Shown here in pieces: positions 1 through 6,117 of a stretch of 9,135 nt of DNA. Position numbers and translations under genes: made by a program. The notes under the pieces were generated by a model, which was given only the letters and a program-made list of their open reading frames with translations, made no database searches and was not told where the DNA came from. This DNA comes from an uncultured Anaerolineaceae bacterium (lineage in GTDB: Bacteria > Chloroflexota > Anaerolineae > Anaerolineales > Anaerolineaceae), in assembly GCA_937890875.1 (NCBI GenBank), contig CALAEB010000073.1, forward strand, positions 1 through 9,135. The letters are read 5' to 3'. How positions within the stretch are numbered: the first letter of the stretch is position 1; every line of letters begins with the position of its first letter.

Positions 1-497
1 CCGCCGTGCTCGCTGCCGGCAACAGCTATTGGACCGGATATACATCTGCCCCTGCCTGCGTCTCCAGCGCGTTTTCCGTCGGGGCCGTATGGAACAACGG
101 AGATCATCCCGAACTTGCCGATTTTTCCAACATCAACCACACCGTGGACCTGCTGGCGCCCGGTGTCGCGATCAATTCCACCAAGCTGGACGGATCATTT
201 GTATCCTGGGACGGAACCTCCATGGCGACGCCGATGGTCAGCGGCGCAATCGCGCTGATTGCCGGGAAAGCGCCGGAGTCAGGCGGCGTCTACGCGCAGA
301 CTTTCCTGCAGCGGACCTCCAATCTTAACGCGCAGCGGGGAATGTATACGCAGAAGGTGCTCAATTTTTCAAACACGCTCTCGGCGATCAATTATCTGAA
401 CGAACCATATTGGGCTGGCGGCGGTCTTTATGACGGCGTGCAGGCAAGATCGGCTGAAATTGAGCGGCTGGCGCAGGGAAGCGCATGGCAATGGTAA
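1..497 (+). CDS. Subtilisin-like serine protease (S8 family), C-terminal part, cut by the window edge
   Basis: This is the 3' end of a secreted-type subtilase, a protease with an Asp-His-Ser triad; only its last ~164 codons are here and the frame is open to the left edge. Two S8 signatures are visible. The Ala-Ala-Gly-Asn stretch, with Asn encoded at 21-23, matches the oxyanion-hole asparagine region. The GTSMATP block has the nucleophilic serine at 219-221, followed by the usual Val-Ser-Gly-Ala-Ile-Ala-Leu helix. The Asp and His of the triad must lie upstream, outside the window. About 75 residues follow the catalytic helix; they end in a tryptophan-containing tail (Trp-Gln-Trp, then TAA at 495-497) and show no sortase motif or membrane anchor. 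The alternative start at 6 (GTG) is internal to the domain and is not a real start. A strong hairpin at 556-600 probably ends the transcript. The family call is secure; substrate and location are not visible. Confidence 0.93.
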   Translation, partial: AVLAAGNSYWTGYTSAPACVSSAFSVGAVWNNGDHPELADFSNINHTVDLLAPGVAINSTKLDGSFVSWDGTSMATPMVSGAIALIAGKAPESGGVYAQTFLQRTSNLNAQRGMYTQKVLNFSNTLSAINYLNEPYWAGGGLYDGVQARSAEIERLAQGSAWQW

Positions 498-555
498 GAA
501 ACCCACAATTTTTATCTTAATCCGGTCATCAACAGCCGAAACGTTTACATATTTC

Positions 556-600
556 AGATCATAACAGAAGAGGACCAATGATCCTCTTCTGTTATGATCT
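556..600. terminator. Perfect 19-bp hairpin downstream of the protease gene, no T-tract
   Basis: Left arm 556-574 (AGATCATAACAGAAGAGGA) and right arm 582-600 are exact reverse complements around the 7-base loop CCAATGA. It begins about 58 bases after the protease stop codon, a normal place for a transcription end signal or an mRNA 3'-end stabiliser. There is no run of T on either side, so it is not a textbook intrinsic terminator on either strand. The long, uninterrupted stem makes a structural role likely; termination itself is an inference. Confidence 0.55.
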
Positions 601-687
601 TGCTGTGCAGGCGGCTTAACAGGCAGCCCATGTTATTCTACCTTTTTTGACGCATGCACGCTATTCTGAATTGCTATCATCCCGGTA

Positions 688-715
688 ATTCGAAATTTGG
701 ACAAGGCTTTCGAAT
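688..715. repeat. Inverted repeat with two TTCGAA palindromes 20 bp apart
   Basis: ATTCGAAA (688-695) and TTTCGAAT (708-715) are exact reverse complements separated by 12 bases. Each arm contains the 6-bp palindrome TTCGAA (689-694 and 709-714), and the two copies are exactly 20 bp apart, about two helical turns. That geometry suits a pair of protein-binding half-sites on one face of the DNA, upstream of the glycosyltransferase gene. It could also be chance in a short AT-rich stretch; no regulator is identified. Confidence 0.35.
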
Positions 716-727
716 AAGCAGCAAACT

Positions 728-774
728 GGTTGTTCTTTTATTTTTGCGCAAAGTGAAAAAATAAAAGAACAGCC
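728..774. repeat. 18-bp T/A-rich inverted repeat upstream of the glycosyltransferase gene
   Basis: Left arm 728-745 (GGTTGTTCTTTTATTTTT) pairs with right arm 757-774 over 18 positions. All are Watson-Crick pairs except one T-G wobble (730 with 772). The 11-base spacer is GCGCAAAGTGA. TTTGCGCAAA (743-752) is a second, overlapping 10-bp palindrome at the centre, so two structures compete. It lies 54 bases before the possible -10 box at 832. No T-tract follows on the + strand. It could be a DNA cruciform or binding site, an RNA stem, or a remnant of a small repeat family; the sequence does not decide. Confidence 0.5.
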
Positions 775-869
775 AAAAAATCCGCTCCATATTTCAAATT
801 GCTGCCAACCCAAAAATAAATATCGATCGGGTACAATAAAAACAGACAAAATATTGGGGAACCGGACCA

Positions 870-2018
870 ATGAAATCGAACCGCAAAATCCTGCTGATCT
901 GCCTCACCCGCCGCGGCGGACTGCTTCATTTCCATGACTGCCTGGTCAAAAGCCTGGGAGAATTTTGTGTTGTCGGGACTGTCACAGCCAAAAACGCAGA
1001 ACACAATGAAGACCTGAGCGCAGATCTATCGGTCAGCCATTTTTTACTGAACACGGGCAGCGGGAAAAAAGGCACGTTTCTCCAGCTGATCAATCCGCTG
1101 ACCTGGATCCGGATCGCCCGGATCGTCCATCAGTTTAAGCCGGATGTGATCCATATCACCAGCGCACAAGAATGGAACCCGCTGATCGGTTTTTTCGTCC
1201 GCTTCATCCTGCGCAAACCGCTGGTGTACACAATTCATGATGTGGTGCATCATGAAGGCACCCCGAAATATTTTCAAATCACCGAAGCGATCTTCCGGAA
1301 AATCCCCCGCTTTTTTGTCGTCCTGACCCGGCAGGGAAAAGACATTCTGATTTCCAAAGGAGCCGCTCCGGAACGGATCTTAGTCGTTCCGCATGGGATC
1401 TATGATTTCTTCACGCATTATCACACCGGCCTGATCCATCCGGAAAAAGAAATCCTGTTTTTCGGACGGATTGAACCATATAAAGGATTGGATATACTTC
1501 TGCGGGCAATCCCGGATGTTTTTTCAAAACATCCGGATTGGCGCCTGCACATCGCCGGCGGCGGGGATATCAGCCCATACCGAAAATATCTGAACGACCG
1601 GCGGATCCTGGTCACGAACCGGTTTGTTTCGGATGCCGAAGTGGCCGGATTTATGCAGCGGGCTTCAATTGTGGCTTTGCCTTATCTTTCCGCCAGTCAA
1701 TCCGGCGTAATCCCTACCGCCTTCGCTTTTCGGAAAGCGGTCATCGCTACCGGCGTCGGCGGAATTCCGGACATGGTTCAGGATCACAGGACCGGAATCC
1801 TGATCCCGCCGAATGATCCGGAGGCATTAACCCAGGCCATCAACGAGTTAATCGAACACCCGCTCCTGCGCGAAAAAGTGGGAGAAAACGGGTTTGCCTA
1901 TGCCAATGAACATCTCGGCTGGAACGCGATCGCGAGAAAACATCTCGCATTTTATGAACAGATTCTTACCGGGAAGCCGGCGGAAGGCGGCAATGCAAAA
2001 CGGGAAGATCAGCTTTGA
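870..2018 (+). CDS. GT4-family glycosyltransferase (GT-B fold), 382 residues
   Basis: A predicted cytosolic or membrane-associated enzyme that moves a sugar from a nucleotide-sugar donor to a lipid-linked or glycan acceptor. The N-terminal half (about 1-180) carries the acceptor-domain pattern, with an early beta strand (KILLICL), a His-Ile-Thr-Ser-Ala segment and Tyr-Thr-Ile-His-Asp-Val. A Val-Pro-His-Gly turn at 173-176 leads into the C-terminal donor domain. That domain has Phe-Gly-Arg200 and Tyr-Lys205-Gly, the usual donor-phosphate contacts, and the Gly-Val-Gly-Gly-Ile-Pro-Asp loop. The classical E-x7-E glutamate is replaced by Ser-Gln277-Ser-Gly, a variant I associate with some GT4 members. 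No membrane segment is evident. The ATG at 870 is supported by GGGGA 9 bases upstream, and the length is normal for the family. It converges on the broken flippase gene, with 42 bases between the two stops. The family call is firm; the sugar and acceptor are unknown. Confidence 0.93.
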   Translation: MKSNRKILLICLTRRGGLLHFHDCLVKSLGEFCVVGTVTAKNAEHNEDLSADLSVSHFLLNTGSGKKGTFLQLINPLTWIRIARIVHQFKPDVIHITSAQEWNPLIGFFVRFILRKPLVYTIHDVVHHEGTPKYFQITEAIFRKIPRFFVVLTRQGKDILISKGAAPERILVVPHGIYDFFTHYHTGLIHPEKEILFFGRIEPYKGLDILLRAIPDVFSKHPDWRLHIAGGGDISPYRKYLNDRRILVTNRFVSDAEVAGFMQRASIVALPYLSASQSGVIPTAFAFRKAVIATGVGGIPDMVQDHRTGILIPPNDPEALTQAINELIEHPLLREKVGENGFAYANEHLGWNAIARKHLAFYEQILTGKPAEGGNAKREDQL

Positions 2019-2060
2019 ACAAACCGGCGGGAACTGAAATTCTTCCGGGTAACGGAGCGG

Positions 2061-2500
2061 TTATTGCCGGGATTTTCGGCTGATTCCACTGCGCAGCCGC
2101 TCCCACACCGGCCGCAGCGCGTCTGTCAAAAAAGCTTTTGATCCGCGGTCCAACAGCAGCCAGGAAAAAACGAAAAAGCCGGCTGCGGGAAGCAATCGGA
2201 ATAAAAAGCTCCAGCCCCAGGAAAGGTCACTCAGGATGATCCGGGTCTGGAACCAGGCAGTCAAGCCATAAGCCGCGGTGATCAGCAAAAAATAACGGTA
2301 ATTCCAGGCGATCGGGAAAAACCGGTTGGAGATCGCCCAGCGTCCAACCATCGCGGTGACATAACCCAGCAGTTCGGAAATCACAGCCCCATATAAGCCC
2401 AGCCAGGGCGTCAGCAGCAGATTCGCGGCGATATTAACCGCGACCGCAATCCCCAGCATGACCGATACCCAATAGGTTTTGCCGCTCTTTGCGGTTCCCG
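2061..2500 (-). pseudogene. C-terminal part of the broken flippase (Wzx/RfbX-like)
   Basis: This is the downstream piece of the flippase gene, in a different frame from the upstream piece at 2434-3468. Recognisable sequence begins at Gly-Thr-Ala-Lys-Ser-Gly-Lys-Thr-Tyr-Trp (from about 2498 leftwards). It continues with membrane segments such as VSVMLGIAVAVNIAANLLLT, then Gly-Leu-Tyr-Gly-Ala-Val-Ile-Ser-Glu-Leu-Leu-Gly-Tyr, the pattern usual in the last third of polysaccharide flippases. The frame is open to a TTG at 2520-2522, but there is no ribosome binding site. It ends in a basic tail and TAA (2061-2063). About 145 residues with around four membrane segments would not work alone. It might still be translated as a separate peptide, or the break could be a sequencing error. 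Confidence 0.8.
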
Positions 2501-3468
2501 GATCGATGACATTCCCGCGCAACGGTCATCATCAGCGTGCAGATGCCGAGCGCGCCGAAAGTGTACAACGAAAGCATCGCCGGCAACACCCGGCGGATTT
2601 TTTCCGTCCGCTGCAGCAGGGAGTACATGGTAGGTTCCCATGCGTTGCAAAAAGCCTGCGTTGCCAGGGTGATCACAATCGTGGCTTTGTTCGCCAATCC
2701 ATAATAGGCCACCTCAATTTCATTGGTCGAAGCATTGAGGAAAATCCGGTTGTTCGCCGAAAGACTCCAGCCGAAAAGCGTGCCCGGAATCAGCGGGAAA
2801 CTATACCTTGCCAGTTTTTTAAACCAGACCAACGAAAATTGGAACGCAAGATAACGGCGGGAGAAAAACAGCGCAAGCGCGGCGCCGACCGTATTGGAGA
2901 TGATCTGCGCGTAATAATATCCGGGGATCCCCACCCGGAAACCAGCGATAAAGAGAATCACACATCCCATATAAAGCGCGGAGACGATCAGCGCGATGAT
3001 GATATACGGCAACGCTTTGTTCTGGATCCGCAGCAAACCCAGCGCATAGGTGTAAACCGCCACCGGCACCAGTGCGCCGAACGCCAGCCGGATCACGCCG
3101 GTATAAGAAGAATCGGCAAACAGGTTTTGCGCAAAAAGCGGGCTGAGAAAGATGGAAAGCAGCGCGACAGCCAGCCCGGTCAGCAGAACAAATATCATCG
3201 TCGTCGAAACCAGTCCTTTCCGGTCTTGTTCCGTCGTGTTTCCGTCATAGAAAAAGCGGTAAAGCCCGCTCATGGTGTTCAGACCGATCAGCAATGAGAA
3301 ATAACCGGTGGTCGCTGTGATGACTTCAATGGATCCATATTCCTGGGAAGAAAGGACCCGGGTCATGATCGGCAGTGTAATCAGCCCGGCTGCCTGGGAA
3401 AGCGCGCCGCCGATCCCATACAGGAACATATTTTTGAAAACGGTATTCTCTTTCTGCTCTTCGCTCAA
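2434..3468 (-). pseudogene. N-terminal part of a broken polysaccharide flippase (Wzx/RfbX-like, MATE/MVF-type fold)
   Basis: Intact relatives flip lipid-linked oligosaccharide units from the cytosolic to the outer face of the membrane. The N-terminus shows the family pattern: FLYGIGGALSQAAGLITLP, then Met-Thr-Arg-Val-Leu-Ser-Ser-Gln-Glu-Tyr-Gly, then alternating membrane segments, with the Phe-Phe-Tyr-Asp turn after segment 2 or 3. Family-like sequence runs to Met-Met-Thr-Val-Ala317 (codon at 2520-2518). It then turns into 27 hydrophilic, low-quality residues and stops at 2434. The remainder lies in another frame (2061-2500). Roughly 30-40 residues expected between the halves are absent, so this looks like a deletion that also shifted the frame, not a one-base slip. 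The start is TTG at 3468-3466, with GGAGG four bases upstream (GGAGGcaacTTG); the next in-frame ATG is codon 14. An overlapping TAGAAT/TACAAT at 3574-3564 on this strand may be its -10 region, but no convincing -35 box goes with it. Confidence 0.85.
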
Positions 3469-3589
3469 GTTGCCTCCGCCAGCAGTTTGAAACTCTGGAA
3501 ATTCTCTCGATTAAGCGGGAATTTTATTTTCGCATTCCGAATTGCTGTTCTTCCACAGGCTCAATTGTATTCTATTTTTAATTTTGCTC

Positions 3590-3775
3590 GGACAAACCGG
3601 AACGCTTATATGGACAGCCGCCGAAAAAGAGAAACGGTACGCGTGGCTTGGCATATGGAAAAAACACCGGGGCTATTCGTTTTATGCTGAGAACGGGTTT
3701 TATCAGTTTGGCAAACACATGTTTGACATGGGTGAAGAAGAACAACCTGATGACTCCACGAAAAGAGAGTTATGA
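3590..3775 (+). pseudogene. C-terminal remnant of a GNAT N-acetyltransferase
   Basis: The frame ending at TGA 3773-3775 encodes a tail typical of GNAT acetyltransferases of the PaiA/spermidine-acetyltransferase type: Trp-Leu-Gly-Ile-Trp-Lys-Lys, then Ser-Phe-Tyr, Asn-Gly-Phe, Phe-Gly-Lys-His-Met-Phe, Met-Gly-Glu-Glu-Glu-Gln-Pro-Asp, and Lys-Arg-Glu-Leu at the end. From memory of the family, the consensus is WLGVWE-N--A--FY---GF---G-H-F--G-E-QTD--M---L. Compared with it, about one residue is missing before Ser-Phe-Tyr and another near the end. About 100 or more N-terminal residues, including the acetyl-CoA loop, are absent. Recognisable sequence starts around 3590-3605; upstream of it the frame reads as hydrophobic nonsense from a TTG at 3542 with no ribosome binding site. 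I read it as a dead fragment; the substrate of the intact enzyme is unknown. It sits beside the broken flippase, which suggests a shared rearrangement. Confidence 0.72.
3706..3725. repeat. Three alternating complementary 5-mers (GTTTG-CAAAC-GTTTG)
   Basis: GTTTG (3706-3710), CAAAC (3712-3716) and GTTTG (3721-3725) follow one another, so the middle arm can pair with either flank. The first pairing is an 11-bp near-perfect palindrome (GTTTGGCAAAC). It lies inside the GNAT remnant, about 160 bases before the membrane-protein gene. It may be an operator-like site or chance; it is too short to decide. Confidence 0.25.
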
Positions 3776-3846
3776 ATGATTACAGGCGGGTTATCTGTTC
3801 AAACGCTTGTATCGTGCGTTATTTACGGCATTCCTGACGATCCGGA

Positions 3847-3884
3847 TTCATGTTCACAGGCCATTTTCCTTTATAATCAACAGC
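3847..3884 (+). promoter_or_regulatory. Candidate promoter that would give a leaderless mRNA
   Basis: A perfect TATAAT lies at 3872-3877. Transcription would normally begin about seven bases after it, which is at or next to the ATG at 3885. There is no ribosome binding site before that ATG, which fits a leaderless transcript. The weak point is the -35 region: TTCATG at 3847-3852 is only a partial match and sits 19 bases away. Upstream, the sequence from the GNAT remnant stop (3775) to here holds no gene I can support. Confidence 0.4.
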
Positions 3885-6116
3885 ATGATTCAGAATCTGC
3901 TTCAAAAGAAAAAGCTGCTGCAAATCGGAATGCTGCTGCCGGTTCTGGCAATCGCGGCCCTGCGGCTGCCCGCGGTTCAGGCCCCGCCGAGTTCATTCGG
4001 CAGCGTGATCGGGCCCTATAAAATTTCCACCATCGTTCTTTCCGCGTGTTTTTTCCTGTTCTTTTTGGATCTGTACCGCAGCGGTCCATCCGCAAAAGTC
4101 CTGGCAGCCTGGGGCTTTTTTTTCACCGGGATCTGTTGGGGACTGGGGATCTATCTGTATCACTACGTCAGTCCCGACACTGCAGGCTTCCGGTCGGCTG
4201 AAAAATGGTCCTTCATTGGTATCATCCTTCTTTTCTGCGGGCTCATCCTCAGGATCCGCTCATTCTTCAGAGAAGCGCGTTTCGAAGCTGTCTGTTCGCA
4301 AAAAACGCTGCTGATCGGCATGTTGGTTTTCGTCATCCTCAGCCTGCTCCCGATGCTGCAAAGCGGTTTTTATTGGGATGACGCCTATTTTTCGGCGCAG
4401 AACGTGGCAATGCGTGTAACCGGAACGTCTGTTCTGCAAAAAGTATGGAATGAAGTCCTCCATTACGGAAGCATCGGGCGGATCAACCCTTTCGCCACAT
4501 TCCAATTTCTGATGTTCTATATTTTTCCCAATCCGGTTTCTTATAAAACCGCGATTTTCCTGTTAGTGCTGCTGGATTGTTTCCTTTTTTACATTTTTTC
4601 CAAAAAACTCACCGCGAATGAAACGATGCCGCTGCTGCTGTTGCTGATCTTTCCGTTATGCGTCCAATTCAGGGTCTATCATGATCCGATACTCTCTTAC
4701 TACGGGTTGATGCAGATCATGTTTGCCGAGTTGATGCTTGCGCTGATCTTTTTCCTGAAATTTATCGAAAGCGGCCGCGGCCGGTCCCGGATTTTCAGCC
4801 TGATCTTTTTCACCATCGGCCTGTTATCCTACGAAATGGCTTACCCGCTGATCCTTTTGTTTCCGCTGATCTCCTGGTCCCGAAGAAAGAGCCTTTCCGG
4901 CTGCATCCGGGACTGCCTGCCGTTCGGCATTATCGGATCGATCCTGCTGGCCGCGTCCATGGCGCTCCGGCTCTCCGCTGCCGGTACAGCGCAAGCTTAT
5001 GCGGGAACAACTTTCAGCCTGCAGGCCGGAGATTTTTTTCCGGCCTGGCTTTACCAGACCATCGCCGCATTTCCGTTCAGCTACCGGCTGGCCGACACCG
5101 GAGCGTTGCTCGGCAGCCAATGGATCAAGGAACACACCATTTTTGAAAACAGCTGGCGCGGTTTTTTCGGCGGGATCCGCTGGACTGACCTGGCTGGGCT
5201 GGCAATCGCCAGCTTGCTTTTCTCTCAGATTCAAAAAAAAGGGCTGCGGATCAAAATTAAAGCGGAATACTGGCTGTTCGGACTGTCACTGCTGCTGCTT
5301 TCCGGCGTTACCATCGCCTTCAGTGAGAAATATCAGCACCAGCTTCTGCTTGGGATCGGATACCTGCCGGTCTATTATGAATACTTTGCCGCCGTGATCC
5401 TGATCGTCCTGTTGGCGGTCGCCCTTTTCCGATTTCTGCGGCGGTTTGTGCAGAGAGATGTGATTCTGAGCGTCTTTTTTGCCGCGTTCGCGGTGCTCTA
5501 TCTGTATAACAATCAGACTAACCGGCATGTGGTCGAACTGTTAAATCAAAGTTTTCTGTATCCCCGGCAGACGGGAGAAGCGGCTTTGCAGAGCGGAATC
5601 CTGCGTGATTTTGACCCGGAAACCTCCATTTTGGTCAGCAATAATCCGAATGCTCACTGGGAGCATGGCTGGATGCAGGAGCCGTACCAGGCGGATTTTT
5701 ACACGGCCAACAGCGGTTCGGTTCTCTCCCCGCTGGGAGTTCCCGAGTTCAGAGACCTGATCACGGATGGCCAGCCGGAAACCGGGCGATTTTTGCCGAA
5801 AAACACTTATGTGATTGAATATACCGGGACTGCACAGACCGGCTTGGCAAAATACGGCAAGATCGTTGAGACCGGTTTCGACCCCGATGACCGGCCTGTG
5901 CTGCATGGGCCGATCGTCAAAGAAGTGCTGTTCTTCGTTTACGGTGATCAGACGATACCGGATACACTGACCTGGAAGACCTGGAACGGCGCCGGACATG
6001 AAAGAAAAATTACCGATAACTGGCTGATTGCCACCCATCCCAAAGGCCGTCTGTATAAGCTGGATTTTCAGGAAGCCGTCCAATTGGATTCAATCGGACT
6101 GACCGGATATCAATAA
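3885..6116 (+). CDS. Large polytopic membrane protein with YWDD motif, putative GT-C-type glycosyltransferase (first of a tandem pair)
   Basis: A 743-residue inner-membrane protein. Hydrophobic segments lie near residues 11-31, 45-64, 72-92, 108-124 and 139-158. Then comes Gly-Phe-Tyr-Trp-Asp165-Asp166 at the start of a loop holding Gly-Arg-Ile-Asn, followed by roughly eight more segments. From about residue 557 (Phe-Leu-Tyr-Pro-Arg-Gln) it turns into a soluble ~185-residue tail. An acidic pair just after a membrane segment resembles the catalytic loop of GT-C enzymes, which use polyprenyl-phosphate sugars outside the membrane; function is inferred. The next gene aligns along its length (Asp164-Asp165, Phe556). 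I chose the ATG at 3885 because it gives matching residue numbers; a TTG at 3807 would add 26 residues with no partner in the paralogue and lacks a ribosome binding site. T8 (4116-4123), T7 (5033-5039) and A8 (5233-5240) runs lie in the frame. The stop is one base before the next ATG. Confidence 0.85.
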   Translation: MIQNLLQKKKLLQIGMLLPVLAIAALRLPAVQAPPSSFGSVIGPYKISTIVLSACFFLFFLDLYRSGPSAKVLAAWGFFFTGICWGLGIYLYHYVSPDTAGFRSAEKWSFIGIILLFCGLILRIRSFFREARFEAVCSQKTLLIGMLVFVILSLLPMLQSGFYWDDAYFSAQNVAMRVTGTSVLQKVWNEVLHYGSIGRINPFATFQFLMFYIFPNPVSYKTAIFLLVLLDCFLFYIFSKKLTANETMPLLLLLIFPLCVQFRVYHDPILSYYGLMQIMFAELMLALIFFLKFIESGRGRSRIFSLIFFTIGLLSYEMAYPLILLFPLISWSRRKSLSGCIRDCLPFGIIGSILLAASMALRLSAAGTAQAYAGTTFSLQAGDFFPAWLYQTIAAFPFSYRLADTGALLGSQWIKEHTIFENSWRGFFGGIRWTDLAGLAIASLLFSQIQKKGLRIKIKAEYWLFGLSLLLLSGVTIAFSEKYQHQLLLGIGYLPVYYEYFAAVILIVLLAVALFRFLRRFVQRDVILSVFFAAFAVLYLYNNQTNRHVVELLNQSFLYPRQTGEAALQSGILRDFDPETSILVSNNPNAHWEHGWMQEPYQADFYTANSGSVLSPLGVPEFRDLITDGQPETGRFLPKNTYVIEYTGTAQTGLAKYGKIVETGFDPDDRPVLHGPIVKEVLFFVYGDQTIPDTLTWKTWNGAGHERKITDNWLIATHPKGRLYKLDFQEAVQLDSIGLTGYQ

Positions 6117-6117
6117 T

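Larger units (their letters stand above)
498..869. other. 372-base gene-free gap with three inverted repeats
   Basis: I see no credible gene in this stretch: the short reading frames here have no ribosome binding site or recognisable protein. It holds three inverted repeats (556-600, 688-715 and 728-774, listed separately). Near the right end, TACAAT at 832-837 could be the -10 box for the glycosyltransferase gene, but no good -35 box sits at normal spacing, so I do not list it as a promoter. GGGGA at 856-860 lies 9 bases before the ATG at 870 and can serve as the ribosome binding site. Confidence 0.7.

Noticed and set aside
2019..2060. Shared terminator between the converging glycosyltransferase and flippase genes
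   Set aside because: CCGGCGGGAA and TTCTTCCGG are only partly complementary, the stem is interrupted and there is no T-run.
2434..2522. Programmed frameshift in the flippase
   Set aside because: There is no slippery heptamer at the junction, and a large part of the expected protein is missing, so reading through in another frame would not restore a normal protein.
2479..3297. 272-residue open frame on + opposite the flippase
   Set aside because: Its product is rich in Arg, Gln, His and Asp with no domain pattern, as expected for the antisense of a membrane-protein gene; the - strand has the recognisable flippase sequence.
3487..3690. 67-residue open frame on + (ATG-like start near 3487)
   Set aside because: It is out of frame with the GNAT remnant, has no ribosome binding site and no recognisable sequence.
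3807..3884. Extending the first YWDD gene to a TTG at 3807 (769 residues)
   Set aside because: The extra 26 residues have no counterpart in the paralogue, lack a ribosome binding site and run across a perfect TATAAT. The ATG at 3885 makes the motif positions of the two proteins agree.
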